From contig JAHFOQ010000007.1 of the NCBI GenBank assembly GCA_023261595.1, forward strand, positions 1-43,623: 43,623 nt of DNA. Reading direction: 5' to 3'. This DNA comes from a bacterium. Its GTDB lineage: Bacteria; Patescibacteriota; Saccharimonadia; CAILAD01; BJGX01. Below are positions 8,740-16,114 of the stretch, one piece after another. Position numbers and translations under genes: made by a program. The stretch's first letter is position 1. Every line of letters begins with the position of its first letter. The notes beneath the pieces were generated by a model. That model was not told the DNA's origin and ran no database searches. It was given only the letters and a program-made list of their open reading frames with translations.

Positions 8740-9857
8740 TTAAATACTTTAATCGCCACAATAAACATTATTATTCCCCAAACAATCAGACCGAGAATAT
8801 CCATCCTCACTTGCCATAACGAATAGCCAAGAGTTGAAACTGAACGCATGGCATCTGCCAAGTATGTAAGTGGTAGAAATCCGGTAAGACGCTGTAACCA
8901 TTCTGGTAGGTTGTCGCGCGGGATAAACGTACCAGAAAGGAATAACATTGGAAACGTTATTAAGTTGGCAATAGGAGCTGCTTGATTCTCGTCTTTGGCC
9001 CAGCCAGCTACAGCAAATCCAAACATTAAGAATACGATTATTCCTAAGAATGCCAAGATAAACATATTCAATATACTTCCTACTACCTGCACTTTAAACA
9101 CCAAGATACTAAGTGCCAGCAATAATGCTACCTGCAAGAAGGCAATGATAAATCGAGCCACCGATTGCCCAAAGATAAAACTAATTGGGTGCGTTGGAGT
9201 AACAAATAGTCGACGAAGAGCCCCGGTAGATTTAAAGCTAACGAAGGCAAAGGCAATACTAAATATCCCTAGCTGCATTATTGAAAGTGCTAATATTCCT
9301 GGCACAAGGTAGTCGAGATAGCTAAGATTATGGGTACTTATTCCTTGTGAGTTAACGCTATATACTACTGGCGTACGTGTGATTTCGTTATTAAAGCTAC
9401 TGACAATTTGTCCAATGACTAAACTTGCTGCCTGACCTACCTGTGGCTGACCTTTATTGTAATAAGTAGTAATCTCGGCAGCTTGTAACTTTTGAGTAGT
9501 TGGGTCAATTGAGCCAAATTGAGACGGTATAACAATTATAAGGTCTGTCTTGCCTTTGTCTAGCAAGTCTTTGGCATTATCAATATTATTTTGCGAAGCA
9601 TTAAATACGTTTTTATTATCTTCTAGTGCCTTAGTAAATTGCCCGGCCAATTCTGTATTACTATTGTTTACAATTGTTAGTTTAAAGTTACTCTGCTTGG
9701 TTGTGTTAAATGCACCAAAGATAAGAATAAACATAACTGGAATAAATAATGTAAAGAACACCGCTGTTCGATTACGAAAATACATCTTTACGCTAGCTAC
9801 AGTTAGCGTTTTATATGCGAGCCAACGTTTTTGATGGCGAGGATGTTTCTTATCCAT
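8730..9857 (-). CDS. ABC-2 type exporter permease
   Basis: 375 residues in the usual ABC-2 arrangement: one N-terminal span (about 32-51), a large exterior loop (about 55-180), then five spans from about residue 188 to the end. It contains the family-type segments GALRRLFVTPTHPISFIFGQ and NLITFPMLFLSGTFIPRDNLP. It pairs with the ATPase encoded 1 nt upstream. Such two-part exporters move drugs, lipids or polysaccharide precursors; the substrate is unknown here. Confidence 0.9.
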   Translation of the reverse strand: MDKKHPRHQKRWLAYKTLTVASVKMYFRNRTAVFFTLFIPVMFILIFGAFNTTKQSNFKLTIVNNSNTELAGQFTKALEDNKNVFNASQNNIDNAKDLLDKGKTDLIIVIPSQFGSIDPTTQKLQAAEITTYYNKGQPQVGQAASLVIGQIVSSFNNEITRTPVVYSVNSQGISTHNLSYLDYLVPGILALSIMQLGIFSIAFAFVSFKSTGALRRLFVTPTHPISFIFGQSVARFIIAFLQVALLLALSILVFKVQVVGSILNMFILAFLGIIVFLMFGFAVAGWAKDENQAAPIANLITFPMLFLSGTFIPRDNLPEWLQRLTGFLPLTYLADAMRSVSTLGYSLWQVRMDILGLIVWGIIMFIVAIKVFKWE

Positions 9858-9858
9858 A

Positions 9859-10608
9859 TTAATCCCTTATTGCCTTACCAGTAAGATCGATAAAAACATC
9901 TTCTAAATTGGCCTTGTTGGTTGGCATTTTCTTTTTAAATCCTCGCTTCAACAGCTCATCAATAAGGTTCTGTGGGGTATCAAGGGCAATAATTTTTCCA
10001 TTATCCATAATGGCAATCCTATCGCAAAGTAACTCGGCCTCATCCATATAATGTGTGGTAAGAATAATAGTTTTACCCTTAGCCTTAATCTGCTGTACAA
10101 GCTCCCATAAATTACGACGAGCTTGCGGATCGAGACCAGTAGTTGGTTCGTCTAAGAATAATACCGTAGGGTCATTAACAAGAGCGGCAGCTATGCTAAA
10201 ACGCTGTTTTTGTCCGCCAGAGAGTTCCTTTACTTGTGCTTTAGCTTTCTTGCTAAGCCCCACTTCTTTTAGAAGATCTCGAGGATCCCGACGAGTACTA
10301 TATAAATCACGAAAAACCTTTAATAGCTCAGTAAGGCTAAGGTGTTCAAAAAAAGCACTACTTTGCAATTGCACGCCAATAATCTCTTTCACATCATCTG
10401 GGTTCTGGCGCACATCAATACCGTCAATTTTAATACTTCCGCTCGTTACTTCGCGCAGGCCTTCCATCATCTCGAGCGTGGTAGTTTTACCAGCACCATT
10501 AGGGCCAAGAATACCAAAAACTTCACCTTCTTCTACCGAAAAATTTATTCCCCGTACGGCTTTTACTTTGCCGTATTCTTTTTTTAGATTTTTTACCTGG
10601 ATAATCAT
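9859..10608 (-). CDS. ABC transporter ATP-binding protein
   Basis: 249 residues. Walker A GPNGAGKTT, signature LSGGQKQR, Walker B VLFLDEPTTGLDP and the switch His (TTHYMDEAE) are intact. It belongs to the ABC-2 exporter (DRA/CcmA-like) ATPase group. It is the first gene of a three-gene operon with the permease at 8730 and the phosphoesterase at 7504. AAGGA lies almost against the ATG, an unusually short spacing. Confidence 0.95.
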   Translation of the reverse strand: MIIQVKNLKKEYGKVKAVRGINFSVEEGEVFGILGPNGAGKTTTLEMMEGLREVTSGSIKIDGIDVRQNPDDVKEIIGVQLQSSAFFEHLSLTELLKVFRDLYSTRRDPRDLLKEVGLSKKAKAQVKELSGGQKQRFSIAAALVNDPTVLFLDEPTTGLDPQARRNLWELVQQIKAKGKTIILTTHYMDEAELLCDRIAIMDNGKIIALDTPQNLIDELLKRGFKKKMPTNKANLEDVFIDLTGKAIRD

Positions 10609-10633
10609 TCCTTCTACTCTATCAATTTTTTCA

Positions 10634-10667
10634 GTAAAGAAAAAGCCCTTCGGAATAACCGAAAGGC
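10634..10667 (-). terminator. Intrinsic terminator after pyrE
   Basis: The minus strand forms GCCTTTCGG-TTATT-CCGAAGGGC followed by TTTTTCTTT. It ends the pyrF-pyrE transcript just before the ABC operon start. Confidence 0.8.
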
Positions 10668-10674
10668 ATATTGT

Positions 10675-11409
10675 TTACCTAAGTAGGAGTTTGGTTGGAT
10701 AATCCGGATGCTCCAAGGCCCATCCTTTACCCTTCCCGAGTGCGTCATCAATCACCATTGGCCGGCGTTCGGCACAGTGTGGACATTCGTCGGCCTTATA
10801 CTGAACCATATCGATATCAATCAGTGGATCAAACCGAGGCACTCCGAGACTCTCGGCTGTTGCGCCACCTCGACTCACCAAGCAAGCAACACCAATTACT
10901 TCACCGCCTGCCAAGCGTACGCATTCGATAACTCCGGCAGTACTTACGCCAGAATTCAGAACATCTTCTACCACTAAAACTTTCTTGCCTGCACATAGCG
11001 AAGCAAAACCCGTACGTGAGATTCTAAAGACTTCTTTGTCCTCGTCGTCTTTTTCTTTCTCGGCAAAGATATGCATAACTTGTTCAGGATAACTTACGCG
11101 TACTTGTGAATTATTGGCGAAAGCATCAATTCGCTCGTTAATTGCTAAAGCCGTCATAAGCCCAAAGCTAATCCCGCCTACAGCTGGGTCAGCTACAACA
11201 TCCGGAACTATTCCAGAAACCCGCAAGCCCACTGGTGCGTATGGACCAGCAAGTTTCCGCCCAATATTATACAAAGCCCATGGCTGATACAGAATTGGGT
11301 CGACGTTGATGTACGCTGGCCCGTGCATATGAGATTTGTATACAAAATGCTCATCTTCAAACACTCGACAACCATAGTTGGTTACAATTTCGAACTTATC
11401 ACTGCCCAT
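10675..11409 (-). CDS. pyrE: Orotate phosphoribosyltransferase
   Basis: Transfers ribose-5-phosphate from PRPP to orotate to give OMP, the fifth step of UMP synthesis. The PRPP-binding motif VLVVEDVLNSGVSTAG lies at residues 144-159. ADPAVGG and RISRTGF fit the family, and a C-terminal CPHC (209-212) resembles the CPxC seen in some thermophile and archaeal type PyrE proteins. 244 residues is slightly long. It starts 11 nt after pyrF with a good AAGGA, so the two genes form an operon. A different orotate-like phosphoribosyltransferase is possible, but the neighbours make PyrE the best call. Confidence 0.88.
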   Translation of the reverse strand: MGSDKFEIVTNYGCRVFEDEHFVYKSHMHGPAYINVDPILYQPWALYNIGRKLAGPYAPVGLRVSGIVPDVVADPAVGGISFGLMTALAINERIDAFANNSQVRVSYPEQVMHIFAEKEKDDEDKEVFRISRTGFASLCAGKKVLVVEDVLNSGVSTAGVIECVRLAGGEVIGVACLVSRGGATAESLGVPRFDPLIDIDMVQYKADECPHCAERRPMVIDDALGKGKGWALEHPDYPTKLLLR

Positions 11410-11420
11410 TTTGTGTCCTT

Positions 11421-12389
11421 TCAGACCGTGGTGGTAATCTCGAGACCGAGATGTGAACGGATAGCGTTGTGCATTTGTATACCTACCTTGCGGGCAGACA
11501 TATCAAACATTTCATCGCTAAACTCATCATCATCCATATAGGCAAAAAGTACTGAGCGTGAATTATTAATACTCATACCTTTACCTTGAGTATTTTGGCC
11601 TGCATCCAAAGTGGGCTCCATTTTGCCACCCTGTGCACCAATACCTGGCAGCAAGAGTGCCATCAGCCCAGCAACCTTGCGAACCTCCGCAAGTTCGTTG
11701 GGCGAAGTAGCTCCTACGACCATCAGGCAATTTCTATTGTAATTCCAGCTTTGCACAACACGATGAGCAACAAAAAGATAGAGTGGCATCCTTGCTTCCA
11801 CTAAATCGAAAATGACAGTATCTTCTGAAAAACCTTCTTCACGCCGTAACTCGCTCGGCGTACTATAAAGCTTTCCCGTAATACGGTGTAGAACTGGTTC
11901 ACACATTACATCTTGGATCTCGCCAGCGCCAGGGTTGCTCGTGCGACACAGCACAATCACACCCTTGTTGGCCTGATCAAGAAATGGCTTCATAGCTTCC
12001 ATGCCCATATAGTTATGGATAGTTACCGCATCGGCACCATAAATTTCTACCTCGTCTACATAGCCATCATTAGTATTACCAATGTCGCCATATTTCGCAT
12101 CGAGAATTACCGGAATATCTGGTGCTACTTCATTGATATAAGCAATGGTTTTACGTAATACTTCTTTACCTGTCGGCCCTTTGTAGAACGCCAAGTTAGG
12201 TTTATAGGCACCTGCAAAATCTTTTGTAGCATCGATGATACGCTTATTAAACTCTAGTTGGGCACCAAATATACCAAGCTCATCAACTAAGTGTTTCGGT
12301 AGTTTCTTTACGTCACTATCCAAACCAACACAAACAAAATTACCTTTCTCTTGCTGTGCTTGCAACAATTGCATAAAGTTACGGCTCAT
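11421..12389 (-). CDS. pyrF: Orotidine 5'-phosphate decarboxylase (long, type 2)
   Basis: Decarboxylates OMP to UMP. 322 residues is typical of the longer PyrF subfamily. FVCVGLDSDVKKLP near residue 18 and the catalytic LDAKYGDIGNT (Asp-x-Lys...Asp) are intact, as is TSNPGAGEIQD. First gene of pyrF-pyrE. Upstream is the conserved 47-nt element also found before pyrD, separated from the ATG by exactly 9 nt in both cases. Confidence 0.95.
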   Translation of the reverse strand: MSRNFMQLLQAQQEKGNFVCVGLDSDVKKLPKHLVDELGIFGAQLEFNKRIIDATKDFAGAYKPNLAFYKGPTGKEVLRKTIAYINEVAPDIPVILDAKYGDIGNTNDGYVDEVEIYGADAVTIHNYMGMEAMKPFLDQANKGVIVLCRTSNPGAGEIQDVMCEPVLHRITGKLYSTPSELRREEGFSEDTVIFDLVEARMPLYLFVAHRVVQSWNYNRNCLMVVGATSPNELAEVRKVAGLMALLLPGIGAQGGKMEPTLDAGQNTQGKGMSINNSRSVLFAYMDDDEFSDEMFDMSARKVGIQMHNAIRSHLGLEITTTV

Positions 12390-12398
12390 TGCTAACCT

Positions 12399-12462
12399 CT
12401 TTCATTTGTTGGGAAGGTACTCGAATAATCTTGCCGTATTTTGCATGAATTTTCAAGCATAA
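12399..12462 (-). promoter_or_regulatory. Conserved pyrimidine leader element, copy upstream of pyrF
   Basis: A 47-nt block (12399-12445) matches the block upstream of pyrD at all but two positions. Its parts read TGCAAAATACGGCAAG, ATTATTCGAG, ACCTTCCCAACAA and TGAAAG. A further conserved TTATGCTTG lies about 8 nt upstream (12454-12462). The distance to the start codon is 9 nt in both copies. ACCT can pair with AGGT at the ribosome binding site. It is either an operator or a translational leader; it is not the known Bacillus PyrR site as far as can be judged by eye. Confidence 0.75.
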
Positions 12463-12492
12463 GAAAAAACCTGTACTCATATTGAGTACAGG
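12463..12492 (-). terminator. Intrinsic terminator after pyrC
   Basis: The minus strand forms CCTGTACTCA-ATA-TGAGTACAGG followed by TTTTTTCTT. It separates pyrD-pyrC from pyrF-pyrE. Confidence 0.85.
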
Positions 12493-12500
12493 AAATTATA

Positions 12501-13547
12501 TTATCTGGCTACATGCCAATAGATAGTTTCGCCATTACGTAATGGCATTGGTCGGGGTAACTCATCGTTGCCTTCGTTATATTCAACTACAAATGGATGA
12601 TTATTCTTAACGAGTGTAATAGTATCGTAATTACGCTCCATACCATAAAAATCTGCACCGCGATGAGAAACAAATTCCTCGAGCGTATCGAGTGCATCAT
12701 GTTGTTCGAACATATGCGCAAGCAAAGGTAAAAGTATTGGTGCAGTAAAAGCTCCGGCAGCACAACTGCAGGCTTCTTTTTTGTGGAGCGCATGTGGTGC
12801 ACTATCCGAGCCAAAAAAGAAGTTATCAGAATGCAACAAGTACCACCAAAGACTGCTTTGATCACTGCTCGTCTTAACTACTGGCTTACAAAAGTAATGT
12901 GGCTTTAGTTCTTCACCAAGCAAATCATCTAATGTAAGGTACAAATGATGGGCAGTAACTGTTGCTGCGAGCCGGTCGGAATGAGAAGCCACAAATTGAG
13001 CCATTCTTTCTGTAGAAACATGTTCTATTACGATCCTCTGCAAACGAGGAGCCCAACCCAATAATGCATTAATGAAAGGAATTACATATGGTTCACGCTC
13101 TAATACGGGCTGCAATGGATGTTCTGCATGAATACAGAGAACCATATCGTGATCAGCCATAGCATCAAATACCAGATTTTCCGCCATTTCTTTAAGACGA
13201 CCAAGGTCTACTCCATCTTGCGAGTTAGTAGTAACACCTGTAGGATAAAGCTTTACTGCCTTTACGCCAGCTTCGGCAGCTTCGTGAATCATTCTGGCGG
13301 TAGTATTCATTGTAAGCTTAATAGTCATTATCGGCTTAAATTTTCCCCACTTCTCTGTAGCACGGAGTATTTCTTGTTTATAATAACCAGCATCAAGCCC
13401 TGAAAGAATTGGCGGATCAGTATTTGGCATAATCAGTGCTCTACCAAAAACCTGCGCTGACGCAGCAACTACTCTTTCGAGCATTCTGCCCTGTCGTAAA
13501 TGCAAATGCCAGTCGTCTGGCCGGGTAATCGTTAGTGAGTCGTTCAT
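12501..13547 (-). CDS. pyrC: Dihydroorotase (E. coli type)
   Basis: Cyclises carbamoyl-aspartate to dihydroorotate. Metal ligands are visible: WHLHLRQG (His14, His16), the probable carboxylated Lys in VKLYPTG, IHAEHP, VIEHVST and the catalytic Asp in GSDSAPHALHKKE. The track starts at 13667, but residues before MNDSLTITRPDDW are unlike the family. ATG 13547 gives 348 residues, the usual length, and a 4-nt ATGA overlap with pyrD, which indicates translational coupling. Confidence 0.95.
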   Translation of the reverse strand: MNDSLTITRPDDWHLHLRQGRMLERVVAASAQVFGRALIMPNTDPPILSGLDAGYYKQEILRATEKWGKFKPIMTIKLTMNTTARMIHEAAEAGVKAVKLYPTGVTTNSQDGVDLGRLKEMAENLVFDAMADHDMVLCIHAEHPLQPVLEREPYVIPFINALLGWAPRLQRIVIEHVSTERMAQFVASHSDRLAATVTAHHLYLTLDDLLGEELKPHYFCKPVVKTSSDQSSLWWYLLHSDNFFFGSDSAPHALHKKEACSCAAGAFTAPILLPLLAHMFEQHDALDTLEEFVSHRGADFYGMERNYDTITLVKNNHPFVVEYNEGNDELPRPMPLRNGETIYWHVAR

Positions 13548-14467
13548 GCCAGCTCCTCTTGTAAGCTTGCTAGATCTTCGCGAATTGTGTTGATTAACCG
13601 AGGTCCTTTTTGAGCATATGCCGTACCAATTTGAACACCTACACAGCCAATTTGGTAACTTTCCCAAACATCTCGTGCAGTTGATATACCGCCTACTCGG
13701 ATAACTGCAATTGACTCTGGTAACAATTGTCTAAATTGATATGCATTACTTAGGCTAATCGGATTAAGCGCTCGTCCACTGATACCACCAAACCAACCAG
13801 CTTGATCGGTCTGGATTCGTGATCGTCCCCAGTTATCGAAGCCAATTCCGTTCGGGAATGTATTGCATGTAGCAACGTAATGAACCAAGCCACTCTCGAT
13901 AATTACCGCAGCAATTTCTTTGAGTAAACCAGGGTCACTGTAGGGTGAAAGTTTTACACCAATTGTTGTAAGCTGCCCAATATTATTAAGTTGACGTATC
14001 TCCTCAAAAATTTCAGCCATATATTCTGGATCAAAACTCGCAATCTTGTGCTGACTTCCGTCATCACGAACATTTGGACAACCGAGATTAATTTCGATAC
14101 CACTACCCCAGCAAGCAAGCTTGCGAATAAGATAATGATAATCTTCAGACGAGAATCCGGCGACGCTCACAATAATAGGTGTTGTCAGGTCTACTAATGG
14201 CCCGTGCAAACCATCAATGTATTGAGCAGATTCAACACCACCGTTTGGCATTCCCCAGCTATTTAAGCCATATAGACTATTCTCTAATTCCTCACATGTA
14301 CCAGTATTGCCTGAGCGTTGTAAAGGAGTAATGGAGCCGATTACTACAGCATCAAATGGTCGAGAAATTTCAACTATCGGGTTTACTTCGAAAGTTTTGC
14401 ACATACCAGCAGCATTCATTATGAGTGGATAGTCAAAACTTAAATGGCCAACTTTAATTTGATCCAT
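13544..14467 (-). CDS. pyrD: Dihydroorotate dehydrogenase, class 1-like
   Basis: Oxidises dihydroorotate to orotate with bound FMN. 307 residues. The class 1 catalytic Cys is in NLGCPNVRDDG (class 2 enzymes carry Ser there). NSWGMPNGG, GVKLSPYSD, FGGISGRAL and VGGISTARDV form the FMN barrel. No membrane-targeting N-terminus is present, consistent with a cytosolic class 1 enzyme. The electron acceptor (fumarate or NAD through a partner) cannot be told; no pyrK is seen nearby. First gene of pyrD-pyrC, preceded by the conserved leader element. Confidence 0.93.
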   Translation of the reverse strand: MDQIKVGHLSFDYPLIMNAAGMCKTFEVNPIVEISRPFDAVVIGSITPLQRSGNTGTCEELENSLYGLNSWGMPNGGVESAQYIDGLHGPLVDLTTPIIVSVAGFSSEDYHYLIRKLACWGSGIEINLGCPNVRDDGSQHKIASFDPEYMAEIFEEIRQLNNIGQLTTIGVKLSPYSDPGLLKEIAAVIIESGLVHYVATCNTFPNGIGFDNWGRSRIQTDQAGWFGGISGRALNPISLSNAYQFRQLLPESIAVIRVGGISTARDVWESYQIGCVGVQIGTAYAQKGPRLINTIREDLASLQEELA

Positions 14468-14476
14468 TTGATGTAC

Positions 14477-14540
14477 CTTTCACTTGTTGGGAAGGTGCTC
14501 GAATAATCTTGCCGTATTTTGCAGGTTTTTACAAGCATAA
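14477..14540 (-). promoter_or_regulatory. Conserved pyrimidine leader element, copy upstream of pyrD
   Basis: The 47-nt block at 14477-14523 differs from the pyrF copy at two positions only. The upstream TTATGCTTG lies at 14532-14540. Here the ACCTT of the element can pair with AAGGT, which is the only ribosome binding site candidate for pyrD, so the hairpin could hide it. Spacing to ATG 14467 is 9 nt, as for pyrF. Confidence 0.75.
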
Positions 14541-14551
14541 CAAAGTTAGAT

Positions 14552-14580
14552 TTGCCATTTGTCTATCTGGTTCTTACAAT
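14552..14580 (+). promoter_or_regulatory. Promoter of the 97-aa gene, leaderless arrangement
   Basis: TTGCCA (14552-14557), a 17-nt spacer and TACAAT (14575-14580). The -10 ends 6 nt before ATG 14587, so the transcript should start on the start codon. TTCTTA-CAA-TAAGAA, an inverted repeat, covers the -10 and start. Confidence 0.7.
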
Positions 14581-14586
14581 AAGAAT

Positions 14587-14880
14587 ATGAATGGTGAAAA
14601 ATCCAATAGAATACAGCGCTTTGCACCAGCCCGTTTAGCTAGTCCGGCCGATTACGAGTCGGTAGTTATCGATTCACCAAAACCACCTGCAGATCAAGTT
14701 ACCGAACGGCATATAGAAGAAAGTTTAGCGGCTAAGAAAACCTATGAGCTTCAACAAAAAATTAATGCAACTAAAGGCAATATACCCCGATATTCAGCAG
14801 TGACCGATAAAGGATCAATCGGTCATACAGCTCGCTTACAGCTAGAGATAGAGAAAAAACGGCTACATACGCAAAAATAA
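14587..14880 (+). CDS. Hypothetical protein, 97 aa
   Basis: The track begins at 14509, but the promoter -10 sits at 14575-14580, so the upstream 26 codons cannot be in the message; MNGEKSNRIQ at 14587 is the real start. The protein is hydrophilic, with a Pro-containing N-terminal half and a helical, Lys/Glu-rich C-terminal half (RHIEESLAAKKTYELQQKI, RLQLEIEKKRLHTQK). No signal peptide or membrane span. It diverges from pyrD and is followed by a terminator. Family not recognised. Confidence 0.65.
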   Translation: MNGEKSNRIQRFAPARLASPADYESVVIDSPKPPADQVTERHIEESLAAKKTYELQQKINATKGNIPRYSAVTDKGSIGHTARLQLEIEKKRLHTQK

Positions 14881-14906
14881 AAAAGACCCTATCTGGGTCT
14901 TTTTTT
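14879..14906. terminator. Bidirectional intrinsic terminator
   Basis: AAAAAAGACCC-TATCT-GGGTCTTTTTT. The A run and T run serve both the plus-strand 97-aa gene and tRNA-Ile2 on the minus strand. Confidence 0.85.
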
Positions 14907-14915
14907 AATAAATTC

Positions 14916-14992
14916 TGGTGGGCCCGGCTGGACTTGAACCAGCGACCAATTGATTATGAGTCAACTGCTCTAACCAGCTGAGCTACGGGCCC
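14916..14992 (-). tRNA. tRNA-Ile2 (CAU), TilS substrate
   Basis: 77 nt with encoded CCA and perfect acceptor pairing (GGGCCCG/CGGGCCC). The anticodon loop CTCATAA carries CAU. The stretch TTGGTCGCTGGTTCAAGTCCAGC and the A31-U39 closed anticodon stem closely resemble E. coli tRNA-Ile2 rather than tRNA-Met. After lysidine modification by TilS (5071-6399) it would read AUA. Confidence 0.88.
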
Positions 14993-15033
14993 TCTTACAC
15001 CCGATAATAATACCCGAAAAATCCCTTATAAGC

Positions 15034-15060
15034 AAAAGCGCTCCAAATCGGAGCACTTTT
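15034..15060 (-). terminator. Intrinsic terminator after the 68-aa gene
   Basis: The minus strand forms AAAAGTGCTCC-GATTT-GGAGCGCTTTT, 20 nt after the stop codon of the gene at 15080. Confidence 0.75.
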
Positions 15061-15079
15061 ACAATAGTTCTAAAGAAAT

Positions 15080-15286
15080 TTACTCTTTGTTGGTTTTCTT
15101 AAGAATTGGTAGACCGGTACGTGTATTTTCTACTACTTCGTAACCTTCTGGTAATGCATCGATAGCACCATCTTTAACTTCACGTGCAAAAAAGTAAATT
15201 GTTTGCAAGCGTCCACCTTTGAGAGTAACTTCTCTCTGGTGAAGAAAATATTTTTGATCTCTCGAATTAGTGTGTTCGTAAGTCAT
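15080..15286 (-). CDS. Small conserved-looking cytosolic protein (68 aa)
   Basis: ATG 15286 (MTYEHTNSRD) has an excellent GGAGGAG upstream and is preferred to the track's 15301. The protein reads as a compact beta-rich domain: KYFLHQREVTLKGGRLQTIYFFAR, ALPEGYEVVENTRTGLPILKK. Sequences of this style recur as short uncharacterised proteins in several bacterial phyla, but no function is known to me. It has its own terminator. Confidence 0.75.
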   Translation of the reverse strand: MTYEHTNSRDQKYFLHQREVTLKGGRLQTIYFFAREVKDGAIDALPEGYEVVENTRTGLPILKKTNKE

Positions 15287-15466
15287 TGAACTCCTCCTCA
15301 TTAATTTTTACTTATGTTCTTAAGATTACGAAACCTGTAAGGTGATGTCAATAGGCAAGTTCGAAATTTTTTCCAAGCTAACCCGTCGAAACCCGTTGCT
15401 AAGCATGAGTGATATGGTTAGAATAGAGTAAGTAAAACGCTTGTAATACAAAGGAGTTAAATAGTT

Positions 15467-16024
15467 ATGGAATCTCAACCAGGACGTCCGGCCGGTATAC
15501 CACCAAGTATGCGTCATACTGCTCGGCCCCACACAACCGCTCGCCCTCAGGCAGCACCACCACTTCATAGAGCCCCAGGTCCACCGCCGCCACCAAAGAA
15601 ATCTAAAGTTCCATTTATTATTGGTATTGGTGCACTCGTCGCTATTGCAGTTGTTGTAGTAGGTATTGCCCTCTCTATGTTATGGCGCACCGTAAGTGTT
15701 AATAGTGCGGTAAATTCAAAAGACTATCAGGCAGTGTTTTTAAGTAACAATATGGTCTACTTTGGAAAAATTTCCAATATCAACGATGAATATATAAAAA
15801 TGACTAATATTTTTTATCTTCAAGTTCAGAATCAACAAAATGGTCAGGCGCAAAGTAGCACTACTCAACCACAACTTTCTCTTACAAAGCTAGGTAATGA
15901 ACTTCATGGACCAGAAGACAGTATGTATATTAATAAAAAAGAAGTGTTATTTTGGGAAAATCTAAAACCTGACGGTAAGGTTACACAAGCTATAATTGAT
16001 TACCAAAATAAGAATGGTAAATAA
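15467..16024 (+). CDS. One-pass membrane protein with proline-rich N-terminus
   Basis: 185 residues. A Pro/Arg/His-rich cytosolic tail (about 1-46, ending PGPPPPPKKSK) leads to a membrane span (about 48-72) and a globular exterior part (about 75-185) containing YQAVFLSNNMVYFGKISN and DSMYINKKEVLFWENLKPDGKV. The polyproline tail could bind a cytosolic partner. GGAG precedes the ATG. Family not named; it lies just upstream of lexA but lexA has its own promoter. Confidence 0.75.
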   Translation: MESQPGRPAGIPPSMRHTARPHTTARPQAAPPLHRAPGPPPPPKKSKVPFIIGIGALVAIAVVVVGIALSMLWRTVSVNSAVNSKDYQAVFLSNNMVYFGKISNINDEYIKMTNIFYLQVQNQQNGQAQSSTTQPQLSLTKLGNELHGPEDSMYINKKEVLFWENLKPDGKVTQAIIDYQNKNGK

Positions 16025-16054
16025 TAAGAAGTACAATTTTTATTATTAAAATGC

Positions 16055-16084
16055 TTGACATGTTCGTATGCTGTTCGTTATTAT
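16055..16084 (+). promoter_or_regulatory. lexA promoter
   Basis: Perfect TTGACA (16055-16060), an 18-nt spacer and TATTAT (16079-16084). An SOS-box-like repeat fills the spacer. A ribosome binding site CGGAGGG lies upstream of ATG 16115, so this gene is not leaderless. Confidence 0.8.
16062..16076 (+). promoter_or_regulatory. Putative LexA operator, direct repeat GTTC-N7-GTTC
   Basis: GTTCGTATGCTGTTC lies between the -35 and -10 of lexA. Its form is exactly the GTTC-N7-GTTC direct repeat known for alphaproteobacterial LexA, not the CGAAC-N4-GTTCG palindrome of Firmicutes and Actinobacteria. The position would block RNA polymerase, as expected for LexA autoregulation. Confidence 0.65.
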
Positions 16085-16114
16085 GTTAGTAAGTAATATT
16101 TCGGAGGGTCATTC

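Noticed and set aside
10055-10702. 215-aa plus-strand ORF opposite the ABC ATPase
   Set aside because: The opposite strand encodes a complete ATPase with all motifs; this is a long shadow frame.
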